Source: a virus
Strand: one strand, 5' to 3'
Virus record (IMG/VR): IMGVR_UViG_3300020202_000063
Location: 34,579-98,578 of that record
Length of the DNA stretch: 64,000 nt
Part shown: positions 9,150 through 18,300 of the stretch, piece by piece
How positions within the stretch are numbered: position 1 is the first letter of the stretch
Layout of the letters: each line of letters starts with the position of its first letter
Notes under the pieces: model-generated
Told to the model about the DNA's origin: nothing
What the model saw: the letters and a program-made list of their open reading frames with translations, nothing else
Database searches by the model: none
Program-made: the position numbers and the translations under genes

Positions 9150-9644
9150 ATGATACTACACGTTTGGAAAAATCCTAATTCTCGTTGTTTGGCTGAATGT
9201 ATTCAAATTCAGGACAAACAGCCATATAGTACGATTGACCCTGAAACTGGCACAAAAATATATTTACCAATTCCTGTCGAAGACATTCCTGCTTTACCAT
9301 ATGAAATTATTGGTGATGGGTCTGTAGAGGATTTTGAAGCGTGGAGGGTACAACAAATAGCTACAGGCTGGGTCGCAGCGCCGCCAGAGCCAATAGTCCC
9401 ATCCGCAGTTACTTGTGCAACTTTACGTATAGCTATAAAACGTCTTTATGGAATTACAGAAGAAAATGTTGATGCATTGATTGCTGGAATTTCGGATGTA
9501 AATGCCAAATGGGAAGCCGAAACCCTTTGGAAGAAATCTCCAACAATTAGGAGACGGCATCCTCTTGTATTATCCTTTTCGGCAGCGTTTGGATTAACCT
9601 CTAGTCAAGTAGACCAAGCGTTTATATTAGCTGAGACTTTGTAA
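9150..9644 (+). CDS. Possible fibre-assembly or baseplate protein, 164 aa
   Basis: Unlike its beta-rich neighbours this protein is mixed alpha/beta, with Pro-rich YLPIPVEDIPALP near residue 48 and a helical C-terminal half. Small non-repetitive genes beside fibres are often assembly chaperones, but no family motif was recognised. Confidence 0.6.
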   Translation: MILHVWKNPNSRCLAECIQIQDKQPYSTIDPETGTKIYLPIPVEDIPALPYEIIGDGSVEDFEAWRVQQIATGWVAAPPEPIVPSAVTCATLRIAIKRLYGITEENVDALIAGISDVNAKWEAETLWKKSPTIRRRHPLVLSFSAAFGLTSSQVDQAFILAETL

Positions 9645-9648
9645 TCGA

Positions 9649-11412
9649 ATGGCTAACTATTATTGGGTCGGTGGGACAGCTAATTGGGACACATCAACCG
9701 GAACAAATAGATGGGCTACCACTTCAGCAGGTGGAACATTTCATACAAATCCTCCCGGTGCTGGCGATGACGTATTTTTTGATGCAGGGTCCGGTGTTGT
9801 AAATTGTACAATCTCCGCTAATGCTTTCTGTCGTTCATTAAACTGCTCAAACTTCACTGGTACACTAACACATACAAATGGAGTTACGTTAGCTATTGGT
9901 GATGGGACAGCAGGAACAAGTAATATCGCATTGAAATTTGTTTCTGGAATGACATATAGTCCAAATGCGACAGGTAGTATAATAGATTTCGTGTCAACTT
10001 CCACTACTCTTCAAACTATCGACTTCGGCACAAGGCAGGCGTGCCGGTTGCGGTTCACGGCGGCAGGGAAATGGGCGTTTATATCTGCTTTCACGACGGC
10101 CAATGTTGCCACCCAGATTAATATAATCGGGGGTGCGGAAGTCCACGTTGACGGACTTAGTGATAATTCCGGATTTGACCACACGTGGGGCTATTTATCG
10201 ATGGCTCACGCTTCGGCCAATCTGTACCTCGGTAACGCAACCGTCCGGATTCGTGACACGAGCAATGTGGTTCAAATCAGTGCTGGGACCGTCATTCCGG
10301 GTGCCTCTACTTTCATCATTCAGGGTGGAGGTTCTTCCTCGTTCTGGGGCGGCGGAAAGAATTACTGGAACATTCGGTTTACCTGTACCGGACAGGGGAC
10401 AATCCTAGATAATGGGACGACGTTCAATGACATCTCACACGCGAGCCCATGCACCTCGCTTCGGTTCGGTGAGGATTCAACCTATAATGTCACATCATTT
10501 AGCGTTCGCGGCACGTCAGCCTCAAGGTTTCCCGTTCTATCGAATGGCCGCACGTTCACGCTCAATAAGACGTCTGGTTTAGTTTCCTGTGACTGGCTCA
10601 CGCTCTCCAACTGTAAGACTAGCGGCGGGGCGGTATGGTTCGCTGGCTATAACAGCATCGACGAGGGGCTGAACAGCGGGTGGCTTTTCCGTGGACCGCA
10701 GCCGAGGGTGATTAGACGCCTTGTTGTCGATAATGCCTACCGCTTCAATGGGTCTCAGTACAATCAGTTCACAGGCGGAGGAGCTACAGCAGACCCGACT
10801 GAATACACTTTGGCAGCGTGGGTGAAACTCGACCACGCCGGGTTGGACTTGGGTATTGTCTTTCGCTCGAATGGAAATCCGTCCGCTTCCTATTCCCATG
10901 AGCTTTCTTTTTCAGGTGCACTAAGAAAATTCGTTTCCAAAACGTATGACGGTACTTTGAAAGATTGTGTAGGGACAACTACAGTGGTCAAAGATGTCTG
11001 GTATCACGTTGTTGCCACAGCGAAGAACGGAAGTGCGGTGAGATTGTATGTTAATGGTGTAGCCGAAGGTACTCCGATGGCGATAGGCACGCTTTGGCTT
11101 GATGGTAATGACTGGTGGGTTGGGCGTGGCAATTCAGGTGCTCCCATTACGGGTGGCTCAATCGTCCCGACCCCCTTTCAGGGGTTGATGAGAGATTTGG
11201 TTGTTTGGAAAAAGGAACTAACCGCCAGCGAAATCCTTTCGCTTGCCAACGGCTCAAAGCGCCCCGGTGACATTCAAGCCGCAGACTTAGTTATTTATTG
11301 CCCGATGAATAATACGGGCAACGGTAACAACGTATCTGGAAACTGGACTGAAAGGGTAGGCGGCCTGACTCAGAATCCAACAGGAACGTGCGTCGGAGGA
11401 CTATTTCCATGA
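9649..11412 (+). CDS. Tail fibre with C-terminal LamG-like domain
   Basis: A 587-residue virion protein. It opens with ANYYWVGGTANWDTSTGTN, a short repeat module common in phage surface proteins. Residues about 355-560 form a LamG/concanavalin-like lectin domain: YRFNGSQYNQF, YTLAAWVKLDH, VWYHVVATAKNGSAVRLYVNG and LVVWKKELTASEILSLANG are its standard strands. The DNA changes from A/T-rich to clearly G/C-richer at about 10.02 kb, inside the gene, suggesting that the distal part was acquired by recombination. Likely a glycan-binding, host-recognition protein. Confidence 0.78.
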   Translation: MANYYWVGGTANWDTSTGTNRWATTSAGGTFHTNPPGAGDDVFFDAGSGVVNCTISANAFCRSLNCSNFTGTLTHTNGVTLAIGDGTAGTSNIALKFVSGMTYSPNATGSIIDFVSTSTTLQTIDFGTRQACRLRFTAAGKWAFISAFTTANVATQINIIGGAEVHVDGLSDNSGFDHTWGYLSMAHASANLYLGNATVRIRDTSNVVQISAGTVIPGASTFIIQGGGSSSFWGGGKNYWNIRFTCTGQGTILDNGTTFNDISHASPCTSLRFGEDSTYNVTSFSVRGTSASRFPVLSNGRTFTLNKTSGLVSCDWLTLSNCKTSGGAVWFAGYNSIDEGLNSGWLFRGPQPRVIRRLVVDNAYRFNGSQYNQFTGGGATADPTEYTLAAWVKLDHAGLDLGIVFRSNGNPSASYSHELSFSGALRKFVSKTYDGTLKDCVGTTTVVKDVWYHVVATAKNGSAVRLYVNGVAEGTPMAIGTLWLDGNDWWVGRGNSGAPITGGSIVPTPFQGLMRDLVVWKKELTASEILSLANGSKRPGDIQAADLVIYCPMNNTGNGNNVSGNWTERVGGLTQNPTGTCVGGLFP

Positions 11413-12092
11413 GCGTAATTCGAGCAGGCATCAGCAATACCCTCCTCAACAATCTAGTTGCCTACTGGAAACTAGATGAAGCGAGCGGCAGCCGCGCCGA
11501 CTCGAAGGGGAGTCACACGTTATCAGATATCAACACAGTCACGCAGGCGGCAGGCAAGCACGGCAATGCGGCACAATTCACTGCTGCTAACTTGGAACGG
11601 CTGAATCTTGCTGATGACGCTAACTTTAGAATTAACACGAATGCGCTTACGATAGCTGGGTGGTTTTATTTGGATTCACTTAACGAAAACAGAGCTATTA
11701 TCGCCAAGCGCGCTGAGTGGGTGCTATATGTAGATGGTGCCAACAAACCAACTTTCAACTTTCCGGGCGATGGGACCATTCAGACTCCAACTGCAGTATC
11801 TTCCGGGCAGTGGTACTTTGTTGTAGGTTGGTGGAAAAATGAGAATAATGCCGGACGTGGAGCTTTATACATTCAGGTCAATAACGGCACAATCTACAAT
11901 ACTGGTCTAGTTAACGGATTCGCTAATTGGGACACAGATGTTAATATCGGTGCGTGGGAAGAGGGGGTTAATAGTTATACGTTTTTCTGGAACGGCCGCT
12001 TAGACAGCATCGGAGTGTGGCGGCGTGAGTTGACAGCAGAAGAACGTGCATTACTTTATAATGGTGGTAATGGTAGAAATTATCCTTTTTAA
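11409..12092 (+). CDS. LamG-domain virion protein
   Basis: A single LamG-like domain of 227 residues: LVAYWKLDEASGSRADSKG, NALTIAGWFYLDS, GQWYFVVGWW, and the closing LDSIGVWRRELTAEERALLYNGG motif. The ATG at 11409 overlaps the preceding stop (ATGA) and is preferred to the upstream in-frame ATG. It is probably a second carbohydrate-binding fibre component translated together with the 9649 gene. Confidence 0.78.
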   Translation: MSVIRAGISNTLLNNLVAYWKLDEASGSRADSKGSHTLSDINTVTQAAGKHGNAAQFTAANLERLNLADDANFRINTNALTIAGWFYLDSLNENRAIIAKRAEWVLYVDGANKPTFNFPGDGTIQTPTAVSSGQWYFVVGWWKNENNAGRGALYIQVNNGTIYNTGLVNGFANWDTDVNIGAWEEGVNSYTFFWNGRLDSIGVWRRELTAEERALLYNGGNGRNYPF

Positions 12093-12093
12093 A

Positions 12094-12110
12094 TATTTAG
12101 TGTAATCTAA
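12094..12110 (+). promoter_or_regulatory. Second TTTAGTGTAA motif
   Basis: TATTTAGTGTAATCTAA lies 7 bp before the repeat-protein ATG and matches the element at 6762 over its core. Candidate late promoter, by recurrence. Confidence 0.35.
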
Positions 12111-12116
12111 CGTACA

Positions 12117-13382
12117 ATGTCATTCGGCGCAGCATATTTCGGCCAAGGCTACTTCGGTGGCTATCCTGTTACTACCGGCGGTGGTGGTGGCGACGGAAAT
12201 GCGTCTGGAAGTTTGCCGACAGTTACAGTTATAGCGCCAGTTGCCACAGCTACAGGTAATGCTAACATAAGTGTAACCCCGACAACTATTACCGTAATAG
12301 CACCAACGGTATCGGCAGCGGGTAATGCAGATTGTAGTGGTAATATAGGGACTATTACTCTTTCTGCGCCAGCCGCGACAGCGACAGGCGACGCAAACAC
12401 GTCAGGCGGATTAAATACAATTACTGTTTCCGCTCTCGCAGGTAGCGCCAGCGGCGACGGTGGTGCCAGCGGCAATATAGGGACTGTTACAACTTCCGCG
12501 CCAGCGGCAAGCGGTACTGGTGATGCGAATGCTTCTGGCGGTCTAAATACAATCACTGTAACTGCTCCCGCAGGTTCGGGTGCCGGAAATGGTAATACAA
12601 GTGGCAACATTGGTACTATCACAATTACCGCTCCAACCGCTACTGCTGCTTCGTCGGGCGATGGTAATGCTACAGGTGCGCTGCCAACCGTTACAGTAGT
12701 TGCGCCAACCGCAACAGTAACAGCAGACGCAAATACCAGCGGTAATATAGGTACGGTCACATTGTCTGCCCCAGCGGGTAGCGCAGCGGGTAATGGTGAT
12801 GCGACTGTCACACCAAATACTATCACGGTTACAGCGCCAAACGCAAGCGGAACGGGAACCGCGAATACAAGTGGTGCAATTGGAACTATAACCGTTATCG
12901 CACCACAAGGTACGGCAGCAATATCATCTGATGGTAATGCAACGGGTGCGTTACCAACGATTACCGTTTCTGCGCCCGCCGCTACAGCAACAGGCAACGC
13001 GGGTGCGACGCCTAATTTACCAACAATCACTGTTACAGCCCCAAGTGTTGCGGCAACGGCTGACGCAAATACAAGTGGTAATATATCCACAATCACTCTT
13101 AGTGCGCCAAATGCAACAGCAACAGGCGGCGCTATTGCAAGTGCCAATATTGCAACAATCATTATTTCGGCGCTATCGGGCACGGGCACTGGCATAGCAA
13201 ATACGAGTGGTTCAATCGGCACAATTACGATTACGGCTCCAACTGCCGTCGCGCAGGATTTACAGCCAAACGTAGTCATTTCAGCCATGATTCCGCTCAG
13301 AAACAACCGGGCAAATGGTGTAATTTATAAGGCCAATGTTGGTCAAAGACACCTTAAAGCCAAAGTTTCTCCCAAAACATAA
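12117..13382 (+). CDS. Tandem-repeat virion protein
   Basis: A 421-residue protein. The N-terminus has aromatic-glycine repeats (FGAAYFGQGYFGGYP) found in phage fibre-region proteins. Residues about 25-375 are roughly fifteen degenerate 21-24-residue repeats of the type ANTSGNIGTITVTAP followed by Ala/Thr/Gly. The last 45 residues are basic and non-repetitive. Codons vary between repeats, so the array is old and selected at protein level. Very low aromatic content beyond the N-terminus suggests an extended beta-fibre. It overlaps the next start by one base. Confidence 0.72.
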   Translation: MSFGAAYFGQGYFGGYPVTTGGGGGDGNASGSLPTVTVIAPVATATGNANISVTPTTITVIAPTVSAAGNADCSGNIGTITLSAPAATATGDANTSGGLNTITVSALAGSASGDGGASGNIGTVTTSAPAASGTGDANASGGLNTITVTAPAGSGAGNGNTSGNIGTITITAPTATAASSGDGNATGALPTVTVVAPTATVTADANTSGNIGTVTLSAPAGSAAGNGDATVTPNTITVTAPNASGTGTANTSGAIGTITVIAPQGTAAISSDGNATGALPTITVSAPAATATGNAGATPNLPTITVTAPSVAATADANTSGNISTITLSAPNATATGGAIASANIATIIISALSGTGTGIANTSGSIGTITITAPTAVAQDLQPNVVISAMIPLRNNRANGVIYKANVGQRHLKAKVSPKT

Positions 13383-13708
13383 TGAGTTACGATTTTACAA
13401 TTAAGCAGGGCGCGCGCTTTCCTCAACTAGATGCAGTATTGCAGGATGAGGACGGCAACATAATATCCTTGACGGGAGCTAATTATGCTACCTTCGCCAT
13501 GCGTCCGTTGGCCACTCTTACATCTATAACCGGTTTGGCATCTATCATCGATGCGGCAGGGGGACATGTCCGATATGCTTGGGCGAGCGGCGATACCAAC
13601 ATAGCGGGTCCAGCCGATGCAGAATTTATCGTCAATTTTACAAATGGAGAACTCGTATTCCCGAGTGATGATTATATTCGCATTAATATTGTGGACAATC
13701 TAACATGA
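13382..13708 (+). CDS. BppU-like baseplate protein
   Basis: A 108-residue beta protein with the pattern of the BppU N-terminal domain: FTIKQGARFPQLDAVLQDED, ISLTGANYATFAMR, then GGHVRYAWASGD and AEFIVNF. Such proteins sit at the baseplate or tail tip and attach receptor-binding modules. Its stop overlaps the next ATG (ATGA). Confidence 0.65.
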   Translation: MSYDFTIKQGARFPQLDAVLQDEDGNIISLTGANYATFAMRPLATLTSITGLASIIDAAGGHVRYAWASGDTNIAGPADAEFIVNFTNGELVFPSDDYIRINIVDNLT

Positions 13709-14139
13709 ACCTTTATAATCTAGCTTATAATACTTGGAATGATTTAAATCAACCTGAAGATACGACTGCTAGTTATATTTCAGGCTGGTATCTACATAGC
13801 TCCAATTTAGGTTTACTTAACAACGTTCTTGGTACTTGTTTCAGTGGGGTTGGTGGGGCTATATCTCCAGAATTAGGCAACGAAGAAGCCGCGATTTATA
13901 GCGAAATATTCAAGCAAAATTATTGCAAACGAAAGATTTATTCGAACCTTGGGGCAAGTTCGATTCAATGGACGGAGATAAGAGAAGGTGATGGAGTGAT
14001 TAGGCGCGCAAGCCCAACAGAAGTCGCAAAAGTATTTAAGGATTTACTTAAAGAATCCAATGCGACTTTCAAAGATTTGGTCCAATCTTATAAATCGAAC
14101 TTGTCTTTCCCACGTAGCAACGACTTCTCCGCGCCATAA
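13705..14139 (+). CDS. Unknown tail-region protein, 144 aa
   Basis: Mixed alpha/beta protein, Asn/Tyr/Trp-rich at the N-terminus and Lys/Ser-rich at the C-terminus. It is not recognised. It is coupled to the BppU-like gene and followed by the tail-tube-like gene, so a tail or connector function is plausible. Confidence 0.65.
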   Translation: MNLYNLAYNTWNDLNQPEDTTASYISGWYLHSSNLGLLNNVLGTCFSGVGGAISPELGNEEAAIYSEIFKQNYCKRKIYSNLGASSIQWTEIREGDGVIRRASPTEVAKVFKDLLKESNATFKDLVQSYKSNLSFPRSNDFSAP

Positions 14140-14148
14140 CCTCGTATC

Positions 14149-15369
14149 ATGGAGTTAACGCAATACAACTCGGCGGCGATGTTTGTTGGGCCAAGTGTGG
14201 CGCTTAGTCAACACACCCCCATAAATATTTTGCCGCTTTATGGCATTCAGTCCGCCTCTTTTGATTTTGGCGAACCCCTGACCGATATGGAAAGTGCTGA
14301 AGGTGTATATGAGCGCCTTCATCTTAATCCAAATGAAGTAAATCTTCGTTTTAGTTATCATGTTCGTGATGGCACGAATGAGGAAAATATGGGATTAATG
14401 ATAGATGGCACCGGTTCCGCCTTTGCCTATCTGTGGAATTACGAGCGTAATTACTTTCTCGCTACCCGTAACGATGGGCGCGATATTCTCATTTATTCTG
14501 GATACGATACAACTGTATTTGCGTTTGGACAGGGTTGTATTACATCATATGGTGTCAGAGCGACCGTTGGAGAGCCATTAATGGCTAACGTTTCACTGTC
14601 ATTCTTAAATGTGGGCGTCTCTCTTTCTGGTTTAGATGTACAACTACCGGTTGTTCATAAAACTGACGGAACAACAGTTTATACATATGGATTTGATAAC
14701 AATTTCTATACTGGTTCGGGAGATTCAGTAGATTATACGAGTTCCGTTTCAGACCTATTTACGGGTTCTGGTACGAACAATGCCGAAACTGATAATTCAT
14801 CATATTTTGCAACCGGTACTGGCTGGACTACAGATTGGCAAGCCCTCGACACGACTTATACGTTACCTTCGGTTTATTTTGATAATGCCCCGCTTTATGC
14901 AATTGGACCGGGCGACATCACATTACATATTCCAAATGATGCGACCTTCTCTGATATTATCAGTGGAGAAGATGCCTGTGTGATTCAGAGTTTTGATTTA
15001 CAGGCGGCGCTCATACATTTCGACGACCGTCCAATGGGATATGTTTATCCGCGTAATCGGTTGGTTGACCCGCCGATTGAAGTACGTTTCAATGTTAATG
15101 CGTTTGTGGATAGAAGTAAGGCGGCGTTACTCAACGAACGTCTATGTATGAATTCGGGTCAAGCAATAGAAATTTCCGTAAGGAATCGTTGCAATAATTC
15201 GACCGAAATTATCAAATATCGACTTGAAGGCGCGCGCCTAACCAATACCTCTACCGAACTAAGCATTGGTAATATAATGCAAGTGTCATATAATTGGTCT
15301 GCTCAGATATTTGAGCAAAATGAAACTGGCGTCACACTCGCCAATTTATTAATTACGGCAAACCCGTAA
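14149..15369 (+). CDS. Tail-tube-like structural protein
   Basis: A 406-residue beta-rich protein. Terms such as INILPLYGIQSASFDFGEP near the N-terminus, GCITSYGVRATVGEPLMANV near residue 130 and a C-terminal NTSTELSIGNIMQVSYNWSA are typical of phage tail-tube monomers, which present a lumenal beta-barrel plus an inserted domain (here about residues 165-300). It is the last plus-strand gene before the convergent fibre, with only 4 bp between the stops. Confidence 0.55.
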   Translation: MELTQYNSAAMFVGPSVALSQHTPINILPLYGIQSASFDFGEPLTDMESAEGVYERLHLNPNEVNLRFSYHVRDGTNEENMGLMIDGTGSAFAYLWNYERNYFLATRNDGRDILIYSGYDTTVFAFGQGCITSYGVRATVGEPLMANVSLSFLNVGVSLSGLDVQLPVVHKTDGTTVYTYGFDNNFYTGSGDSVDYTSSVSDLFTGSGTNNAETDNSSYFATGTGWTTDWQALDTTYTLPSVYFDNAPLYAIGPGDITLHIPNDATFSDIISGEDACVIQSFDLQAALIHFDDRPMGYVYPRNRLVDPPIEVRFNVNAFVDRSKAALLNERLCMNSGQAIEISVRNRCNNSTEIIKYRLEGARLTNTSTELSIGNIMQVSYNWSAQIFEQNETGVTLANLLITANP

Positions 15370-15373
15370 TTGA

Positions 15374-18300
15374 TTATACCTTGTTCCAAGTAGCGCCGTC
15401 GTAAATCAAGGTGCAAAAGTCACCCACTGCCATAGTGAAGCTTGCTACGCCACTTGTTGTCCAGATGGTAGTACCGTTGCCAGAAATTGTGATGGCGGAA
15501 CCACTACCCTTGTTCTTAATAACGTAAGTTTGGCCGGTAATTGGAGTAGATGGCAACGTGAGTGTGTGACCACCAGTTCCAGTATATGCGATAAAGTAAT
15601 CGGTGGTGACAAGTGTATATGTGGTCGATTGTGTACTGGTATTCTGTATTTTGCCGCCGCCGACAGCCAATGTACCCGATATACCAACACCACCCGTTAC
15701 GATTATTGTACCTGTAGTATTTGAAGTAGAAGCGACACCAGCAGACGCAACTAGAACGCCGTCACCACGGAAGTTAAATCGTGTAGTACCATTGTAGTTC
15801 TTGAGTTGGAGGATTGTGGTGCCGGAACCCAAGTCACCACCTGTCAGGGCATGCTCGCGAAGTACACTGGTCGTGCCAGCGTTAAGTGCGCCTGCAATGC
15901 CAACACCACCAGATACTACAAGCGCGCCAGTGGTTGAGCTAGTGCTTGCCGTTGTGCTCGCCACCGTCAGCACGGACCCCGCTGAATTGGTGAAGAAAAC
16001 AACGTTGTTACCTTGGTTGTTGATATGAAGCGGCTTGCTAGACCATGACTGTAAGTAGACATTGGTATTGTCGGAGCCAGCAGTAAAATGCGTCGTGCCG
16101 CTATACTGAACCTGCAACGTGTAAGTTCCACCGTTGCCAACGGTGGTGCCTGTCGTGTTCAAGAGCGTTATACTGCTGTTGCGGAGACCAACATTGGTCG
16201 TGGATGCGCCAGATTGCGCATCAATATCAATACCGTAGGCGTTTGCGATGCCAGACGCGCCCTGATTGATGACGTGGACACCTCGCTGCGTCGTAATTGA
16301 TGAACCGCTACCAACGGTCGGCGAGCCTACCAGTACAGCAACGCTGGTGGTCATGGTGAAGGCTGATGCTGCCGTTACCGAGGCAATATAAGCTGCATAT
16401 CCAGCGGTCGTGACGGCACTGCCAAACGTGGGCTCTGAAAGGAAGCCGTATTGCGTTGACCCAGTCAGGTGAGAAGCAGCATTACCTGAGATGGTAAGAA
16501 GCGAGTCAGTGCGGACAGTCGTTCCGCTGATATTGGTACGGGAAAGGATTGTCGTACCCTGATTGCGCAATCCTACATTGGTCGTAGCAGCACCAGATTG
16601 CGCTTCAATATCAACTCCGATGGCGGTAGTCGTCTTGCCGCTGACTCCTTGGTTCGCGATGTATAGACCACGCATGTTCGTGACGGAACCAGAGCCGATT
16701 GTTGGTGGCGCAATGGCAATACCAAAACCGTCTATCATTGTAAACGCCGCTGACGTAATTACGCCAAAGTACCCACTGTAGCCGCTAGTTAGCGCGGAAG
16801 AATTGAAGGTCGGTAGAGATACTATGCCATACTGAGTCGTGCTGGATAGTGCAGAACTCGTGATATTAACGGCTCGGTCTGTTCCAGAGACACCGCCGAT
16901 ACCTACGTTGCCAGTCAGTTGAGTCGTTCCCGCATTGCGCAATCCTATGTTGGTGGTAGCTGCCCCAGATTGTGCAGCGATTTCAATGCCGATAGCATGC
17001 GCAATATCGGTGTCACCACCTTGATTCGCCACGTATATTCCCCGCATGCTGGTGACAATTGAGCCAGCACCAAGCGTTGGGGAGTCGGCATACAGACCGG
17101 TTCCTTCAACCGATGTGAATACCGAAGCTACAGTACGAATGTTGGAATAGAAACCGATGAGACCGGTGGTTGCGCCTGAGGTAAACGTTGGCTGTGAAGC
17201 CACGCCCACTTGGAGGGTACCAGTCAACCCAGTTGACCCGATATAAATCCCCTGTGAAGCGACAGACGCCGCACCAACGCCCATATTACCACCAGACACA
17301 GTAATGTCACCGGTAAATGTCACATCATTTGCGGTGTTCGCGACCGTCATTACGGTGAAGTCTGAATTGTTGGTTCGTCGCACAAACGAGAACTCACTCG
17401 TTGTGGAGGCTACCTTAAAGTAGAACCCGTAAGTGCGCGTGCCGCCTTCGTCCTGAAATAGACCTAATGAAGAATTGTAATCTAAATCTGGTGAACGAAT
17501 GTTGAAGTCCGCAAGGGCGGCTACGGATAGTATTTCCACTCTACCAGTGGCATCGCCCCTGATGATTTTCGTGTTGGAATTGACGAGTGATATGTCGCCG
17601 CCCGACACAGTGAGGTCACCATTCAACGTTACGTTGTCATTGCTGCCGGTCACGGTAATCGGCGTAGTCCCAGACGTGATATTGCCCAGTGTGAAATTGT
17701 CGCCACCAGTCAGCGTAAATGTCTGAGCCGTTGCATTCGTCTTGGCAAAGGAGAGGCTTGCGCTGGCCGCGCCAGTGATAGTCTGATTGCCGCCGACGTA
17801 GAGTGCTCCACTTATGCCGACGCCGCCACTCACCACAAGCGCGCCTGTGGTGGTAGACGTGCTGGTTGTGGTAACCGGGTTAATCGTAACCGTGTTTGCG
17901 TCATTCGCTATGGCAGAACCCGCAGTCTGAGTGGTACTGGTGCCACCAATGACCCAGATGCCGGTGGTGTTTGTGTACTCTAGTTTGCCTGCGTACCGTG
18001 ATGACGCCGAAGCTCTGGCCGTTCCATCATTATACTGGTTTCCCCAAAGGATGGTTTGGTTCGCGTTGCTGGTTAACCACGATGTCGCCGATACGGCCCC
18101 GTTGCCCACTGCAAGGCCCGTGGTTGAGTGAACAAACAGGTTGCCGGCTATACCAGCGCCACCCGACACCACCAATGCACCTGTGGTGGTTGAGGTGCTT
18201 GCAACAGTGCTTGCGACGGTGGTAACAGAAGTCGTCACTGCCCCATCCGTAACAGAAAACAGCGTCGTATTGTCTGTGAAGCGACTGACTCTGAATGAGC

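Noticed and set aside
12161-13306. Long minus-strand open frame of 381 codons
   Set aside because: It is antisense to the repeat protein and is open only because of its repeated ACN/GCN codons; the translation is low-complexity and has no start signal.
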